A stretch of 64,000 nt of DNA. Origin: Perca fluviatilis (Eukaryota; Chordata; Actinopteri; Perciformes; Percidae). A program made the position numbers and the translations under genes. The notes under the pieces were generated by a model. That model did no database searches, was not told the origin of the DNA, and saw only the letters and a program-made list of their open reading frames with translations. The stretch's first letter is position 1. Every line of letters begins with the position of its first letter. Of the stretch, positions 36,550 to 50,108 are shown piece by piece. The DNA lies in NCBI RefSeq assembly GCF_010015445.1, contig NC_053119.1, positions 27,231,383 through 27,295,382 on the forward strand. The letters run 5' to 3'.

Positions 36550-38040
36550 AACTTCACAGAAATGAGATAAACCTAATGGCCTTCACAAAACTTTTCCTAC
36601 TTTTCTTTACGCACCATGTCGATGTGCCTCTTTTGTCCTGACTGATGATGCCTTCTGACTGCAGCTCTCTGCTGGGGGATGTTATAAGCCAGACTCCTCT
36701 GTAAAAAAGCGGGTTGGAGGGGCGTGGAGATAGAGATCCTGCCCTTTGCCCTCTCCCACCACTTCTGGCTGTTTGATAACAATAACGGAGGCAGAGAAGG
36801 GCTCCTTGGGGCAGACGAGTGATGTTGACCCAAGTGTTACGCCCTGTGGGGGCAAAAAGATTATCACGTAGACATCACAGTTTCAACCGCTGCAGCTGAG
36901 GGGAGCTGGGGGGAGGGGGGTGTTGAGTAACAAAGGGAGCCTCAGGAAATGACTAAATCCATGCAGACAAAGATTCAACATTTCATCCAGAGCATCAGAG
37001 GCAGTGCACTCTGCTCTTCCTCTCCGACGCTCTTGCGCAGAGCAGACGATATTAAACTAAAGCATTGATTTTCAGACTGATTTCAGCTTTAATGGATGAA
37101 ATAATGAGGTCAGATTCAGCCCGATAAGAGGCTGACTGCATTCCTTGTGTCACCTCTTGAAAGTTAAACAGTTAGAAGAGAAAGAAAGAGAGTGACACTA
37201 TATATTTACTTATGTAGACACACAAATACATGTCATCGTCTATCCTCTGTTGGGAGGTGAAATGTCTTCCTGTGGGAAGTGCACGGCAAGCAACACATTG
37301 TCACTGCTGCTCTAATGTCAGAGTGTATACTTGGGCAAGCCAAGGAGATGTGTTGGGTTGGGTTGGGTGTTTAAAGATGCTGTGGGATTTAAATTTTCTC
37401 CATGGACAAGGATTACTACTTGAGATTCAAAACCGATATAAGTCATTTGCATATTCATTCTGGCAGGATGAGAGCTGACCTACCCCATCCAATCTATTTC
37501 CATCAAAAGGCATATTGGATTTCTGATTTGAGGGATAACAGAATTGCTTGTACCCAGATTTTTATTTAGGGCAGACACTGTGAAGGTTAGGAGTGAATGT
37601 GTGGAGATTGATGCTTGACAGAGAGGGTCACTTTATGTATAATCAAAGTTGGGCAACCATGAGCTGTGAAATCTGTGTGCGGGGATTTTAAATGTCCCCT
37701 CTTTGCGATGCAGACGCCAGCAAATAAATCATGTCCGACTTATCACAAGTGGCACGCCTCTCAAGGCCTGATTGTCAGCAGGAGAAAAATGAGAACATAG
37801 CAAGGATGATTTTGATCTGTTCAGGGACCCGAGACAGATGAATCATTCAGTTTCCTCCAGCCAGAATGATCTCATGAAGTGGCGTATGTATGACACGCCA
37901 ATTCATATGCCCTTATTGCCGTGTTATCAACACGCATGCTCGCTTTTTAGCATGTTGACTTACATTAGCTTACGATTGCGTGTGCATTCACGCCATAGCG
38001 AGTAGTATGAAAGGGCGAAAATCCGCATAGTGAGGTTGGT
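36550..38040 (+). other. btbd11 intron 1, mostly single-copy-looking
   Basis: No repeat borders recognised except at the right end, where GTGTGCATTCACGCCATAGC leads into the repeat that hosts the 38105 element. Confidence 0.35.
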
Positions 38041-38096
38041 CGGGGGGGTGGATGGGTAAAACACAGGACTTTCAACCAGGAGACCGGGGATTGTGT

Positions 38097-38262
38097 CCCG
38101 TGTGCAGGGCTCCAGACTAACTTTTTGCCTTGGTCGCACTGGTGCGCCTAACTTTTTTTATTTAGGTGCACCAGCACAATATTTAGGTGCACCCAAATTT
38201 TTCCATGCGTCGCCATTAAGGCCACAATTTCAAGGTCACCTTTTTATCACACTCCATATACA

Positions 38263-38303
<41 letters not shown>

Positions 38304-39603
38304 ATTGACATGTCAATAATTATGTAAATTATTTTAAACAAGAATAAGGAGTTGGTACATTTTCTTTTATTTGAAGCACATTATACTGTACTCAAAGTCT
38401 TATAGCGGGTCCCCCCTTGCTGTCAAATGCCCCTCAGATGGCCAACACCTGTAATTTGGCCTTCTTCCCCTTTGGCCTTGGCTAAACCAGCTTGCCACAC
38501 TCCCTAGCATCAAATTTCTCCAAGCTGGGCCCCTCCACACTGATTCTTATCATATCTTCCACTAGTCCAGGACTAAAAATCATATCTCTGTATTTTTTGG
38601 CTGAATGGCGATACACAATATATATCTCTCTATCTCTAATTTATATTTTTTACAAAGTAGGCTAAATGTTCAGTTTTAAGTCAAAGCCACTTTTCACAAG
38701 CTCTTTTATCAAAACAGATGTGATTGAAATAAAATGCAAAGACAGGGTTTCCTTCCCAATTTGAAAATATACAGCTGCAACACATGTAAATTATCTGAAA
38801 TAAATAGCCTGGGATATATTTAAAAAATATATATCGCTGAGAAAGCTCCTTCACTTGTTTTCAATAACACCAGATAGCCCAGCAGCTCATATAGGGAGAG
38901 AGGGGGAGTACGATGGACTGAAGCTACTCAGAGTGACGGCTGTCTCGTTATGAACGGGTCCTGCACGGGTCGAATGCGGGTCAGCGGCGTTACATACGTC
39001 TTGTGTAGGCTATGAAATGTCTGTATTGTCACTGCGCTGCATTTTTATGAACTATGATAATGTGGCCATGGGTCACATTTCTAGCCCAGGTCCAGCAGGC
39101 TCCGTCTCACACACTATTATTCAACGAACTGAAGTTACCGTAGTTCCATTCAATAACTTCTTCCGTGTTTTTCGCCGTGGCGGCCGCAATAACAGAGAGT
39201 TAGGCTACCAGCGGAAACACTGGTACCAATACAGGTTTCCCTCTCATACTTAACCATATACAGCTGTGTTAATAACAATTAAAACTGTAGACAAATGTCA
39301 GCATGTGGACCGGCGGAGTCGTGTCTCTCCATGAGCCGCTTTCCGATGTTGCAGGTGAGCCGGCGTGTGAGTGAATGGGGGCGGGGCTGCGCGGAGGAGA
39401 GATCCAAACACAGCCACGGCTTTACAGAAGGAATGGGTCATGTACAGCAACATATAAACAACATTGCTTCGTTCGTGGAGAGGCAGCGGATGCGAGGACG
39501 TTAGGTGCACTGGTGCTTCCTAGGAAAAATCTTAGTCGCACCCTTACAAATTTTGGGCGCATTTGCGACCAAATTGGGCGCACTCTCGAGCCCTGCCCAT
39601 GTG
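38097..39603. mobile_element. hAT-type element, about 1.5 kb, inserted in another repeat
   Basis: Starts CAGGGCTCCAGACTAAC (38105) and ends CTCTCGAGCCCTG (39595). Near-identical 8-bp duplications CCCGTGTG and CCCATGTG flank it. Subterminal GTCGCACTGGTGCGCC and GGTGCACTGGTGC motifs repeat at both ends. No open transposase. The host repeat (TGTCCC...CACGTTTCGTTCGTGTCCCA) continues on the right. Confidence 0.65.
38266..38298. repeat. (TA)16 microsatellite
   Basis: Uninterrupted TA dinucleotides inside the hAT-type element. Confidence 0.95.
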
Positions 39604-41716
39604 TCACGTTTCGTTCGTGTCCCACGTGTCGCGTTTCCTAAACTCAACCGTTGCTTTCTTCTTTTACTAAAGCCAACCAGTTCTTATTTTCCTAAACCCA
39701 ACCCTACAGATAACACGCCACTTGGCTTGAGAAAGTGGGCGTGTATGTTTACGCGAAGTTATGGTGTCATGTTGCTCCAGCTGACAAAGTCACATTTTCA
39801 AGATTGTTTTTTTCTCAGCAGAAATGTTGACATTTGAAAAGCAGCTCAAGTAAGTGGGATGTGATTAGTTTCATGACAAGTCCTCATATATAGTAGCTAA
39901 CGGTTTACAATGATTCTTTAAAAAAAGTTAGGTGCAGCGTCAGTTAAAAAGCCCTTCTGTTAGGAGTTAAAAATCCATTAGTTAAATGTTTAAATATATG
40001 GGTTTACCATAGGTTTTTGCATACATTTACAATACTGTTGAGAGAATGAGCTCTTTTCACCTCTTCTTGTCTCAGGAGAATAATCATAGCTGTTTTGATA
40101 TATTCTAAGATGAATATAAAGACTGACACCCTGTTTATTTTATTTATTACTCCTGTTTCTGAGAGAAAGTAGTGAACTCCTGCAAACTGTCAGCACCGAG
40201 TTGATTAATGAAACAAGTCATAGGCATTCGTCAGGCTCCACTACCTTTTTTATATGTAATTTCATTCTCCTATGCACCGTGTGCATTAGAGGATTTGTAT
40301 GTTGGTGTGTAATTCCTCATTTTCATCCAGCATTTTTGCAATTCAGAGTGACATCGCTTGTCAAATTAGAAGGATCTCAGTGCAGTTTGTCTCTCAAATC
40401 ATATAATATACAAATCATAAGCACACATTTCATCTAATGGAAAATTGAAGCTCTTTTTTTCTATTGGATTCACTCTGCAAAACTGGCAGGGCCTCAGTGG
40501 AATTTAAGCACCATTAAGGAAGATAGCTTTACTTTGAAAATCCATTTCCTCTACGCCTGGATACTACATAATGTGGCAGGATCTCATGCTCGGTTTTGTT
40601 GAGCTTTCCTCGCGTAACACTGGAGCATGTGTTGAGCTGGAGCTGCTCTGACAGAAATTGGGAAGTGTCTTGTTCGAGTGTGGTCTAACACCTACGCTAC
40701 ACTGTAAACCAAGAAAGCTGGATTTCAGTGGGGAAAATCATTGTAAGACAAAAATGCAACATGTAATATGTTAAAAATGGGGACTTTAAACAAAACAAAC
40801 TTTTAAACCCTGGCTGTGTGCTGTGGTGCTTTTTTGTATTCACTGGAAATGTTAGCCACGCTATGAGAGTTGTATGTGGATTCACAAACTCATTGAATGT
40901 GCTTTTGATTTTGTAGTGGATGGCTCTACACCCCATAATGATGGGTCTTTAACAATGTGTAACAGCTCTGGGAGCCCAATTCACCGAAGTTACATCACTG
41001 TTGATGCAGTTTAAGAGGAAAGGAGCTTTACAGCGCCCTCATCTTTACACCAGTGTGTCACATCACATTATCTGATCAGTGTTTATGAAATGAACTCCCC
41101 TTAATTAGTCATTTCTGTCCTTGCAAACATAGCAACATACTCACTCAGCTGCTCCCTCACAGTATCAGTGTTGGCGTCGTTAATTGCTCATCTCTGTCTA
41201 AAACTTTCATGGATTTCACATGTTCACAGGGAGTTTTGGTAATGAAAATTGCCCCCATGACATCACACCACATAGCGACTCGCCGGACCTATTTGGATGA
41301 GGCAGCATACTGAACAGAGGGGACCCACATGCTTGGGTTGTGGTCACGTTGGTTTTGGGGTTTGTAGGCCCATGGTGTAATGAAGGAAAGATGGCAGACA
41401 GCCATATGAAGAAAGGCCTATTATGAGAACAACATTCCCAGATCTACAAGCAAGAAGCCCCCCGAGCACACTTTACGATGACATTATTCAATTTGCTGAT
41501 GGCATGCAAATATTGTTTTAGACAAGAACTTAAAGAAAAATCAGCAAACTGTTGTCTTTTTTATTTCTTTAATTTTAGCGTGTTGTTGAGGCATGTAAAC
41601 AATCAGATACAAAACAAAACAATATCGGAAAGGTTTTCTTCTTTTAGGAAATACACTTATTTACTTTCTTTCCGACAGTAAGTGTAGCCCATTAATGTCA
41701 GTCTCATGTACATGTA
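39604..41716 (+). other. btbd11 intron 1; repeat tail, then no feature seen
   Basis: 39604-39730 continues the host repeat (CCTAAACCCAACCCTACAG). From about 39850 the sequence looks single-copy, without ORFs of note. Confidence 0.35.
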
Positions 41717-41935
41717 TTAAAGGAATAGTTTGACATTTTGGGAAATACCTTATTTGTTTTCTTTCCTAAGGTTAACTACAGGCAACAGCTGATTAGCACA
41801 GATTAGCATAAAGACTGACAGAGGAATTAAACAAATGAGATGTAACGTTTTAGTGGGCTTTCAAGGTGCTGGTAGGCGGATTGGACAGAGCCAGGCTAGC
41901 TGTGCCTTCTGCTTCTCATCTAAAATGGTACGTGT

Positions 41936-42950
41936 CCACATAGGCGTTTTTTGACGGCAGGCATCGCCACGCTTCCCAGCATAGGACGCTTGGTGGGCTT
42001 GCCGGTCAGTGTAACGCTTATCAGTTAAATTTTCTAAGCACAAACGGACATTTGGGAAAACAGAAAAATGGGTTCAAATATCCAATTTTTTTAATTTTTT
42101 TCCACCTTGACAAATTCAAAAATTGGATCTTTAACCTGTTTTTTCTAATGTTCTGTTTTTATTCAAAGGATCAGAAATTTAGAAAATTACAAAATTGCGT
42201 CTGGGCTCCAATTATTCAATACTGCAAGGGTATTCTCTCCCTCGTTCCGCCTAGCTACCAACAATTGGTTGGATATTATCGTGGATAGACTTTGGGGTCA
42301 GAGGTGCTTGCAACTGATGGTTTCAAGTGTGTGTGTGGGGGCGAGGGGGGCGGAACGAGGGAGAGAATACCATTGCAGTATTGAATAATTGGAGCACAGA
42401 TGCAATTTTGTAATTTTCTAAATTTCTCATCCTCTGAATAAAAACAGAAAATTGGAAAAAAAATTAGAATTTGGATAGAAATTGGATATTTGAACCAATT
42501 TTTTCCAAATGTCCATTTGTGCTTAGAAAATTGAAGTGATAAGCGTTACACTGACCCTTGCCACTAGCAAATAGATATTTCTTTTCAATGACCACTGACA
42601 AGCAAAGAAAACAGGCTCCACCCTTCGTCGACCCTGAGTTCGGCACCTGACTGGATGAATGCTTCACTTGTGGGCTGTCTGCTCGTGGATTTCAAAACGG
42701 ATATGTATATGTATATTTGTGTCTGAATAATATTTCAATGTATGTTTATATTTTGCATATGACGAAACCAGATAAGGGTCACTGTAATCAAATACACCTG
42801 AGGAAGGCCAAATTGTCGGCCGAAACATTGTGTGTGCCTTATTTGCACAATTAAAGTATTTTAAAGTTGTGACGCTACCAGAATGCATTGCCTGTCTGCT
42901 TACAATGAATGGGAGACTTGGAAATGATGCTTGCCAGTGGACACATACCA
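41936..42950. mobile_element. Inverted-repeat element nested in family B copy
   Basis: TGGTACGTGTCCAC at 41936 and GTGGACACATACCA ending at 42950 are inverted ends with one mismatch. The interior holds a fold-back (42007-42553) and a hammerhead-like CTGAGGA...GAAAC motif (42798-42826). The target duplication is unclear. Confidence 0.6.
42007..42553. repeat. 547-bp fold-back palindrome
   Basis: CAGTGTAACGCTTATCA...CTAAGCACAAACGGACATTT at left is mirrored by AAATGTCCATTTGTGCTTAG...AAGCGTTACACTG at right. Further pairing runs inward through ATTGCGTCTGGGCTCCAATT and ATTCTCTCCCTCGTTCCGCC. The DNA strand could fold over nearly its whole length. Confidence 0.8.
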
Positions 42951-43087
42951 TTAATGCTAAGCTAAGATAACTGGCATATCAGGCTGTAGCTTCATATTCA
43001 GCATACAGACATGAGAGTGATATTGATTTCTCTTCTAACACTCAGGAAGAAAGTGAATAACTATTTCCCAAAATGTTGAACTATTAA

Positions 43088-44610
43088 ACAGAGCCAGAGT
43101 CAAGATGTTGTCAGCCTAGCTTAGCATACATACTGGAAGCCGGGGGAAACAGCTAATGTGGCTCTCTCCAAAGTGAAAAAACACTTCTAAAGCATGTCTA
43201 TTTTGCATAATGTATCTTGCCCAATTTATTTATATATGAACAGAAAAGTAGGCTTATTTTGAATTTTAGAAAGTCTTTATGCTACAATAAACTAACCTAC
43301 GTCCCGAGTCCAGTTCTATTCCTTAAAAGACGAGGCTACAGGCCAAATGTTAACAGATTGGTGCTGCTACAATAACAATTGTACTTTGTACATGCATTTA
43401 CTGTAGGTCTAGGCTGATCATATGAGTGATTATACTGTTTGCATAGCTTGAACACTGTATGAAAATAAAGGTAGACAGAAAAAGAGAAAGGTCTGTAATC
43501 AGAACACCAAACCCTGTGCTGAGAACTGCAAACTGAATTTCCCCTCGTACCTGTTGTGTTCTGCTGGTGTCAGGTTCCCTGGGGGGAAGGAGATTAATAT
43601 GTCATACTGTGTCTCTGATCCTTCGCCCTGTGTGCACTCATTACACTCTCTGCTGTGTAGTATTTGCCCACATCCTCGGTCTGATCCTGCTTTTGACTGA
43701 ACTCTGCTAGCACAAAGCAACACCGATGTAAGAATACAAAAAACATAAACCTAAAATATGTGCTGTTAGCTGTTTATTCAAACTCCGAAATTGTTGCTCA
43801 CACTGACAGGAGTAATTTGGCTAAAAGCATCAAGGAGCAGTTTAGGATAAAAGTACAATCAGTGAAAAAACTGTTTCTTTGGTTGGGAATCCATTGTTGC
43901 ACGAAGAGTTGAAGAAAAAAATTGAGAGGGGGGATTTATGGGAGACATATACCTCTATAGTATAGCAAGATCTATGCTTTCTGAGGCTGCTGCACACCAT
44001 CCAGATGGCTAATGGCTCTCTCTGTGCCTCTCCTGCAATTGTGAACTGTCATCTTCTTTAAACCACTGACACAGCTGGAGGCCAGCCAAGACACGTCGGA
44101 ATACATGAAAAAAGAAATCAATCCATGATCAATAGAGTGAAGCATCCAACCGTTCAAATGGCTACACAGCTGTGTTTGATCAGCCAGCGTGGAGATCGAT
44201 GAGGGATCATTCTGTGAGTGTTCAGCTGTGTAAGGATCGGCACAATGGTGACAACATGCAGGCCATGTGCCTCTCAAACCACACAATAACATAAACACTG
44301 TACAATATAATACAATCCAATATGACAACTAAGCAATGGATGAACTGAAATCTGGCATAGGGCTGCCTCAACGCCTCGCTGACACATGAGTCATTGCACA
44401 TGATTACCTTCACAAAGGTAGTATTTATTGAAGGGCTGTTATATTGCATTGCCTTAAATTGAACAGGTTGTTTTTGGGGTTGACTGCGTGGAGGCCACTC
44501 TTGTTTGCTTGTTGCCATTGTTATCACAGATATAAAAATGGGGAACAGTAAACATGTGAGATAGATGAGGAGGGTTTGTCTGCCTGTTTTTAAATGTTTG
44601 AAAAATATCC
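43088..44610 (+). other. btbd11 intron 1; possible conserved non-coding stretch
   Basis: 43095-43260 is another degraded family-B-like fragment (TAGCTTAGCATACATACTGG). 43480-44560 looks single-copy and is less AT-skewed; no exon recognised. Confidence 0.3.
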
Positions 44611-44617
44611 TAAATTG

Positions 44618-44768
44618 CAGGACATTTTGGGAAATCCTTATTCACTTTCTTCCAGTTAGAGTTAGATGAGAAGATCAATACTCGTGCCTGTACGGAAAGT
44701 GGTATCAATCTTCTCATGTAACTCTTGGCAAGAAAGCAAGAAGGCCTAAACTTGTTTCCCAGAATGTT
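44618..44768. mobile_element. Family B deletion derivative
   Basis: ACATTTTGGGAAATCCTTATT...TAGATGAGAAGATCAATACT joins directly to the opposite arm GGTATCAATCTTCTCATGTA...TTGTTTCCCAGAATGT. Only the two ends remain. Confidence 0.5.
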
Positions 44769-46337
44769 TCTTTGGTACTTGTTGTATTGAACTGTATTTT
44801 AATATAGCGCAAAACACATTTCCAAAATATATTCTCTAATTTATCTTATATTGTGAAAAAAAACTACATTTTGCTTTATAGCTGTCTTGTTAGCCAACAG
44901 ACTCACATCAGGTGTGTCATGATAACTTCATATCATGACTTTACCAAAATATGATTACATGTAAAAATGTTAAATGATATCAAGGTATAAAGCATAATGA
45001 TTATTCACTGTACAATAAAAGTGCCCAGTCATATACAATACATTAGTATTGATTATGTTGTGCACTGTATGGCAAAGTGCTAGATTGTACTAAACAGAAT
45101 TTACTGTACATTGTACTGTAAAGGTAGAGGTATCCAGCACAGAGAATACTTGTTTCTGATTGGACAAATTGTGCATTATCTTTAGATAGTCTCTTTGATG
45201 TAGCGGCCTATAGCTGGAGGGCTACTCGTTTCCGCTTTGGCTTTCTTTACCTTTTGAAGTTAATTAATCTTTACACCAAGGTTGACGAAGACTGTGACAA
45301 CGATACTTGTATGTGGCAAATGTTCATGGTATTATTGGGATAACCCACTTTAATATTAATAAATAACTGCATGGAGTTTTTTTGTGCATTTTTTCCTCTT
45401 AATTACAGCCAGCTCTGTTTGAACATGAACATTATATAATGAAAATTGCTCATATATATCACTCATTTACAATCACACCACATAGAATGCAAAAAGCTAC
45501 TTTTTCACTTATTATGCAAAGCACCCCTGATTATGTAATGATGATGAAGTATGATTTTTTTTTAACAGAGAAGGTGAAAGCTTCCACCTGTTTAAAACAC
45601 TGAATACTGCATCATCCGTCCCTCTTCCACAGGCCCAAGCCTGCAGGACATTTTCCCTTTTATGTTTGATTAAGGGCAAGAGCTGCTTTTTACAGCCTTG
45701 GACACCTGCGGGTCAGAAACCCTACACACCTACAAAGAGAGTCGGCGCGTAACCCTTTGAACCTGTTCATTCTCCCCTCTGGTCGTTCGCTGCATTCCTC
45801 CTGCTCTGACAATGTTATTGCTTTTTGTCTTAACCAGTCTGCACACGGCGCATGCATCCTGGCAGGTGTAATGGCCAGTGTCAGATGTCATTCTCCGTGC
45901 TGGGGAGCTTAGACAAACCACTCAATAAATTTCACAGATGAAACGTGCACGGTCAGAGAAAGGGCATACCTATTCATTAGCCACAGTAGCTGTTAAAACT
46001 GCATTAGCTTCATTCTGTTGTCTTTGGCATAACAAGGACATTGACATTGTGGCTTCTGTAAATGTTGGATCAATTTCAAAATAGCGCAAACTAAATTACT
46101 TTGTTTTCACTGTTATTTGCATGACATGACAACTTTGTCCTATATTTGTGGATGAGAGATGAGGTTTTTCTCAAGGTCTTTGCAGAAAGAGAGGGGCAGG
46201 AAGAAAACGAGAGGGCGAGGGAGGGACAGTGGGAGCACTGCGCCCTGCAGTCAGCATGCTGTAGTCATTAGTTTTTGTGGTGGGGAGCTTTATTGCTTCC
46301 CACTCGTGTTAAGTCAATCCAACAATTTACTCTGCTG

Positions 46338-46343
<6 letters not shown>

Positions 46344-46392
<49 letters not shown>
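46344..46392. repeat. (CT)24 microsatellite
   Basis: Uninterrupted CT dinucleotides. Confidence 0.97.
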
Positions 46393-46399
<7 letters not shown>

Positions 46400-49300
46400 A
46401 GTTTCATGTACAACTGTTATGTCTATGGACGTTTCTGGTCAATCAGTGAAACGTTCTGGATGGGTGAGCCAGCGGTCTGTCAGCCCTACGGTTGAAGCCG
46501 TAGCTACAGTTCCTCAAGGCAAAATTAGGGTGGGTGGAGCTTTTCATCTTGGAGCCCTTAACTGGATGGCTGCAGGCCAGTGGCTAGGACAGCCTCCAGC
46601 TATTGATGTCATCGCGGCTTTTCTGGTATCAACACCCTCAGGATGTGTGCTCAGCCGTGGTTGTTTGTTTCCATAGGACAACAGCAAGTCGCAATACTAT
46701 CCGAGCACTTTTTTTTAAGGCTTATTTTGTGCCTGTGTCCTTATTTTAGCTGCGTCTCGCCGCTAGTCGCTAAACATACAATAAGTGAAGCTAAATGTGA
46801 GACAAAAGTGAGATGAAGTGTAATGTAGCGGCGCTTTTTAAACACTGATTACAGGGGTCATCAACAAAGGCCTATTTTGGTGTTGTAAAAGTTGCTGACC
46901 TGGAGCTGACGGGGAACGATTGTGTTTCACATGCTCCTGCAGGCTGTTCTGTCCTGCTTTCGCAGGCCAGAGGCAGACACACTATCACATTTTCCACCAA
47001 AGGGCATCAGCTTCTGCACTCTAACCTTCAGATTGTATTTTTGTCTCTATCTTGGCTCACGCGTCACGCGGTCACCGCAAGAGACAGCACAAGCCTTTTT
47101 TTGCATCTGACTGATAGTCACATCACGGTAGCTTGTATCTCCATAATATTTGATGACAGGGGAAGTGACTGTCAGTTGCTGGCCGTGTCGTCTCTAGGTC
47201 TTCTCAAGTCTATTGACTGTCCATCACTGTCTCCCTGTTTTTATTGATTTTCTTTTTTGATTTCCGCTCCACACTCCTGCTACACCCAACTTATCACTCA
47301 TCACTGTCTTTCTTTTCTCCTCATATTGTACATCTGTCTTTTGGTCCTCCAGGTCTCTCTTGGTTTCTCTGAAAGGAAATATGAGTCACTGTCTAGAGTA
47401 AGCAGAGAGTATGATGCTCTGGTTTTACACACTTTTTGCCAAAAGAAAAAAAAACTAACTTGTATTCTAAATTATTCTAATTATTCTGACCTGAATTTGT
47501 AAGTGCACCACATTAACATTCAGCACATTGTCTGTTCTCCAGTAGGCCATACACGGTACTAATATGATGTAATTGGTTTTTTTTTAAATTGAATTAAGGG
47601 ACTGTACCAAAATTATTGGGGTGGGTAAGGATAGGGAAAGACCCTAACCAGCCCTAATAATGTTTTCATTGAAAAATGACATACCCTTCCCTCTAATTAT
47701 TGTTTAAATAATACATGTGTGGCAAACATGACAAGATCCATCCTTTTTAGATAAAAAGCTGCTAAGTAAACAGTTATTACAGCCATAGAATGTGTGAAAC
47801 GAGCACAGGCGGCAGCACTGGGGCTTCTGTTCTGATGAGAATATAATTAGATCAGATGATGCTATAGCCTGATATGTATTAGATCCAATGTCTGACTGTC
47901 CCTTATAATAAGTTATTATGATGCCTGAGTCGCGTTTCCTCCAAGCTGTTTCAAAGAGCACAGTGTTAAATATCAAAACAGATACCATCTTTGTATGAAT
48001 CTAGAATGAGAAAAAGTTGAAAGACCCTGCTCTCCAAGGAATATACCTACTCACTATTCTCCCTTCAGCAAAAAGAAAAAAAAATGCATAACCCTCACCC
48101 TTCTCTGACCCCCTCTCCCCCTCAAATAATGTTTCCACAGTCCCTTACACGTTTTATATGTGAGGTAAACCTCTGACCCTGCCAAGACTTTATGCCATGC
48201 TCGCCCAACCCCAAAGGATATGACGGTATATGTGACTAAGCTTATGCAAAAAGTGCATTTAAGTGTTTGAAGTGTAAACGGCGACAGTATGCACAATATA
48301 ATATTTAGCAGCACTGGATATTTGAATGTCTCTTTGAACCAACTTTTATCCAGTCAGAGTGAATTATTCACAACTGGAGTTTCACCAGGGCTACAAGAAA
48401 GAAAAACACACACAGACCCCTTTTTTTTTGTGTGTGTGCATGTGTGCATGTGCTCACGCACATGAAACCCCTCATGGAGCGTGGCTGCCGTCTGGTGCAG
48501 AGACGTCTTCTGCCGAGTCGGATTACCTGTCATTCAGGAGGTTGCCATATCTGATGAGGTGATGAGTCCTGCTTCAGTGGCAAACATAAAACATAGCCTG
48601 AGTGATATTTGTCCGCTATGGGCCCAGGGTGTTTTCTTGCATGTGACAGATAAAGCAAAGACAATCCCCTCAGCTCCCCTGTTTAACAGTTTTATGGTGA
48701 GTTTTTCAGTGATTCACTTAACGTTTTGACCTAGAGTAAATAAATGGATCGCCAAAAACAACCCCCTCAGGGAGGATATGAATGGCTTGCCAGTCAGTCA
48801 TTGGCAAATAAAAGATTCTTTGGCAAATATATATTCCCTGCAGGGGCCGAGTGGCACCGGTGTGGCACAAGCTGCTATTTTTCACTGACTTCCTTTCCAT
48901 TCACAAGCTGATGGTGGTGCCCCACTGAAGCTCCTCTTCCTTCTTGACACACTTATTAAACCATCAGCCTTTAATTACTTCACTGACTTCTCTTTTATTC
49001 ACACTATAATACACTCACAATATACAGGCCATTAAAACATAGTGCTTTAAAGATCAGACACTGGCATATTGTTCTCTCATTAATTTAAGGTACAAATTAA
49101 AGTCCCACTCCGACGAACTGAACTTTATTGATCAATTGAGCCACACAGCAGTCAGACAGATATAGTCAGACATCCTTGCACATCACCACTGCCTTTGATG
49201 CTGTTTTGCCATTTCAGTCACAAAGCTGGACGATTAACAGTGTAGTTCTTATGCAGTGTTTTGTCGTAATTTCTTTTCCTCGCAAAGATTTGTTTTTTGT

Positions 49301-50060
49301 GTAGGTGCATGTTTGTAGATAGTTTTCATCCCCATTTCACCAAAATCGAAAGTTAATTAAAAACAAAGTGGCTCAGAGTTTTAGGAGATCAGGTTTTGCC
49401 CCGTTTTTTTTCCTCCTTGATTAGTTAAACCGAAAGCATTAACAGACTAATAGATTCGTGGGACGCCACAAATCTTGCATCCTAAATGGCTTCCACGAAT
49501 GATATGAGATCTATACGAGTGGTATGAGAGAGAGTTAATTAGGGAGTTAGGGACCATATTGGAAAAAAGTGTTTCTCGCTTTTACATGTTATCCCTTGGA
49601 TCCCCTTCCCCTTGTTGTCTTTCTATATCCATAAATAAACCAAACCAAACCAGAGACTGCATTATGATCACAATGCAGTTTCTTTATATTCCTACTTGAA
49701 TTGTTAATAGTAATAGTTGATAGTGTACATCCTATTGTCAGTCACCACCATTCTTATTACATGCTGTATATAACTCATAAGCCTTTTAATGTGCACGGAA
49801 ATAAATTTTCACATTTTAAGTTTTAGCTTCAGAATTAAAGAATTAATGAGCAAGTATGAAATTATTTAAATGTGACTTGTGTTATTTATAATTTAAAAAA
49901 ACTGTTGTCCCTGTCCAAGCATTTCATGCAGGAAAAGGGTTCCTCAAGTAACTCTGTTGAGAAAGACTGAATGTTTCAAGTAAAGTAAGTCAACATTTAC
50001 ATCACATGTATTTGTTTTTTTTCATAAAAAGGCAAAAAGGTGGCAAAGCAACTTCCACCA

Positions 50061-50108
50061 GCAGTGCATTTGAACAATCACCTTTTGGTGATTGTTCAAA
50101 TGCACTGC
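50061..50108. repeat. Perfect 22-bp hairpin with TTTT loop
   Basis: GCAGTGCATTTGAACAATCA+CC pairs without mismatch with GGTGATTGTTCAAATGCACT+GC around a 4-nt loop. An outer CCACCA/TGGTG pair may extend it. It is not bounded by a recognised transposon. Confidence 0.9.

Larger units (their letters stand above)
41717..43087. mobile_element. Kolobok-like common teleost repeat (family B), with two further nested insertions
   Basis: Left end TTAA|AGGAATAGTTTGACATTTTG (41717) and right end CCCAAAATGTTGAACTAT|TAAA (43083) are inverted copies. This is the copy that shows the family terminus best. It is interrupted at about 41936-42950. Confidence 0.65.

Noticed and set aside
46275..46676. 133-codon plus-strand frame
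   Set aside because: Its N-terminal third is a Leu-Ser run from the CT microsatellite, and the remainder shows no recognised domain.
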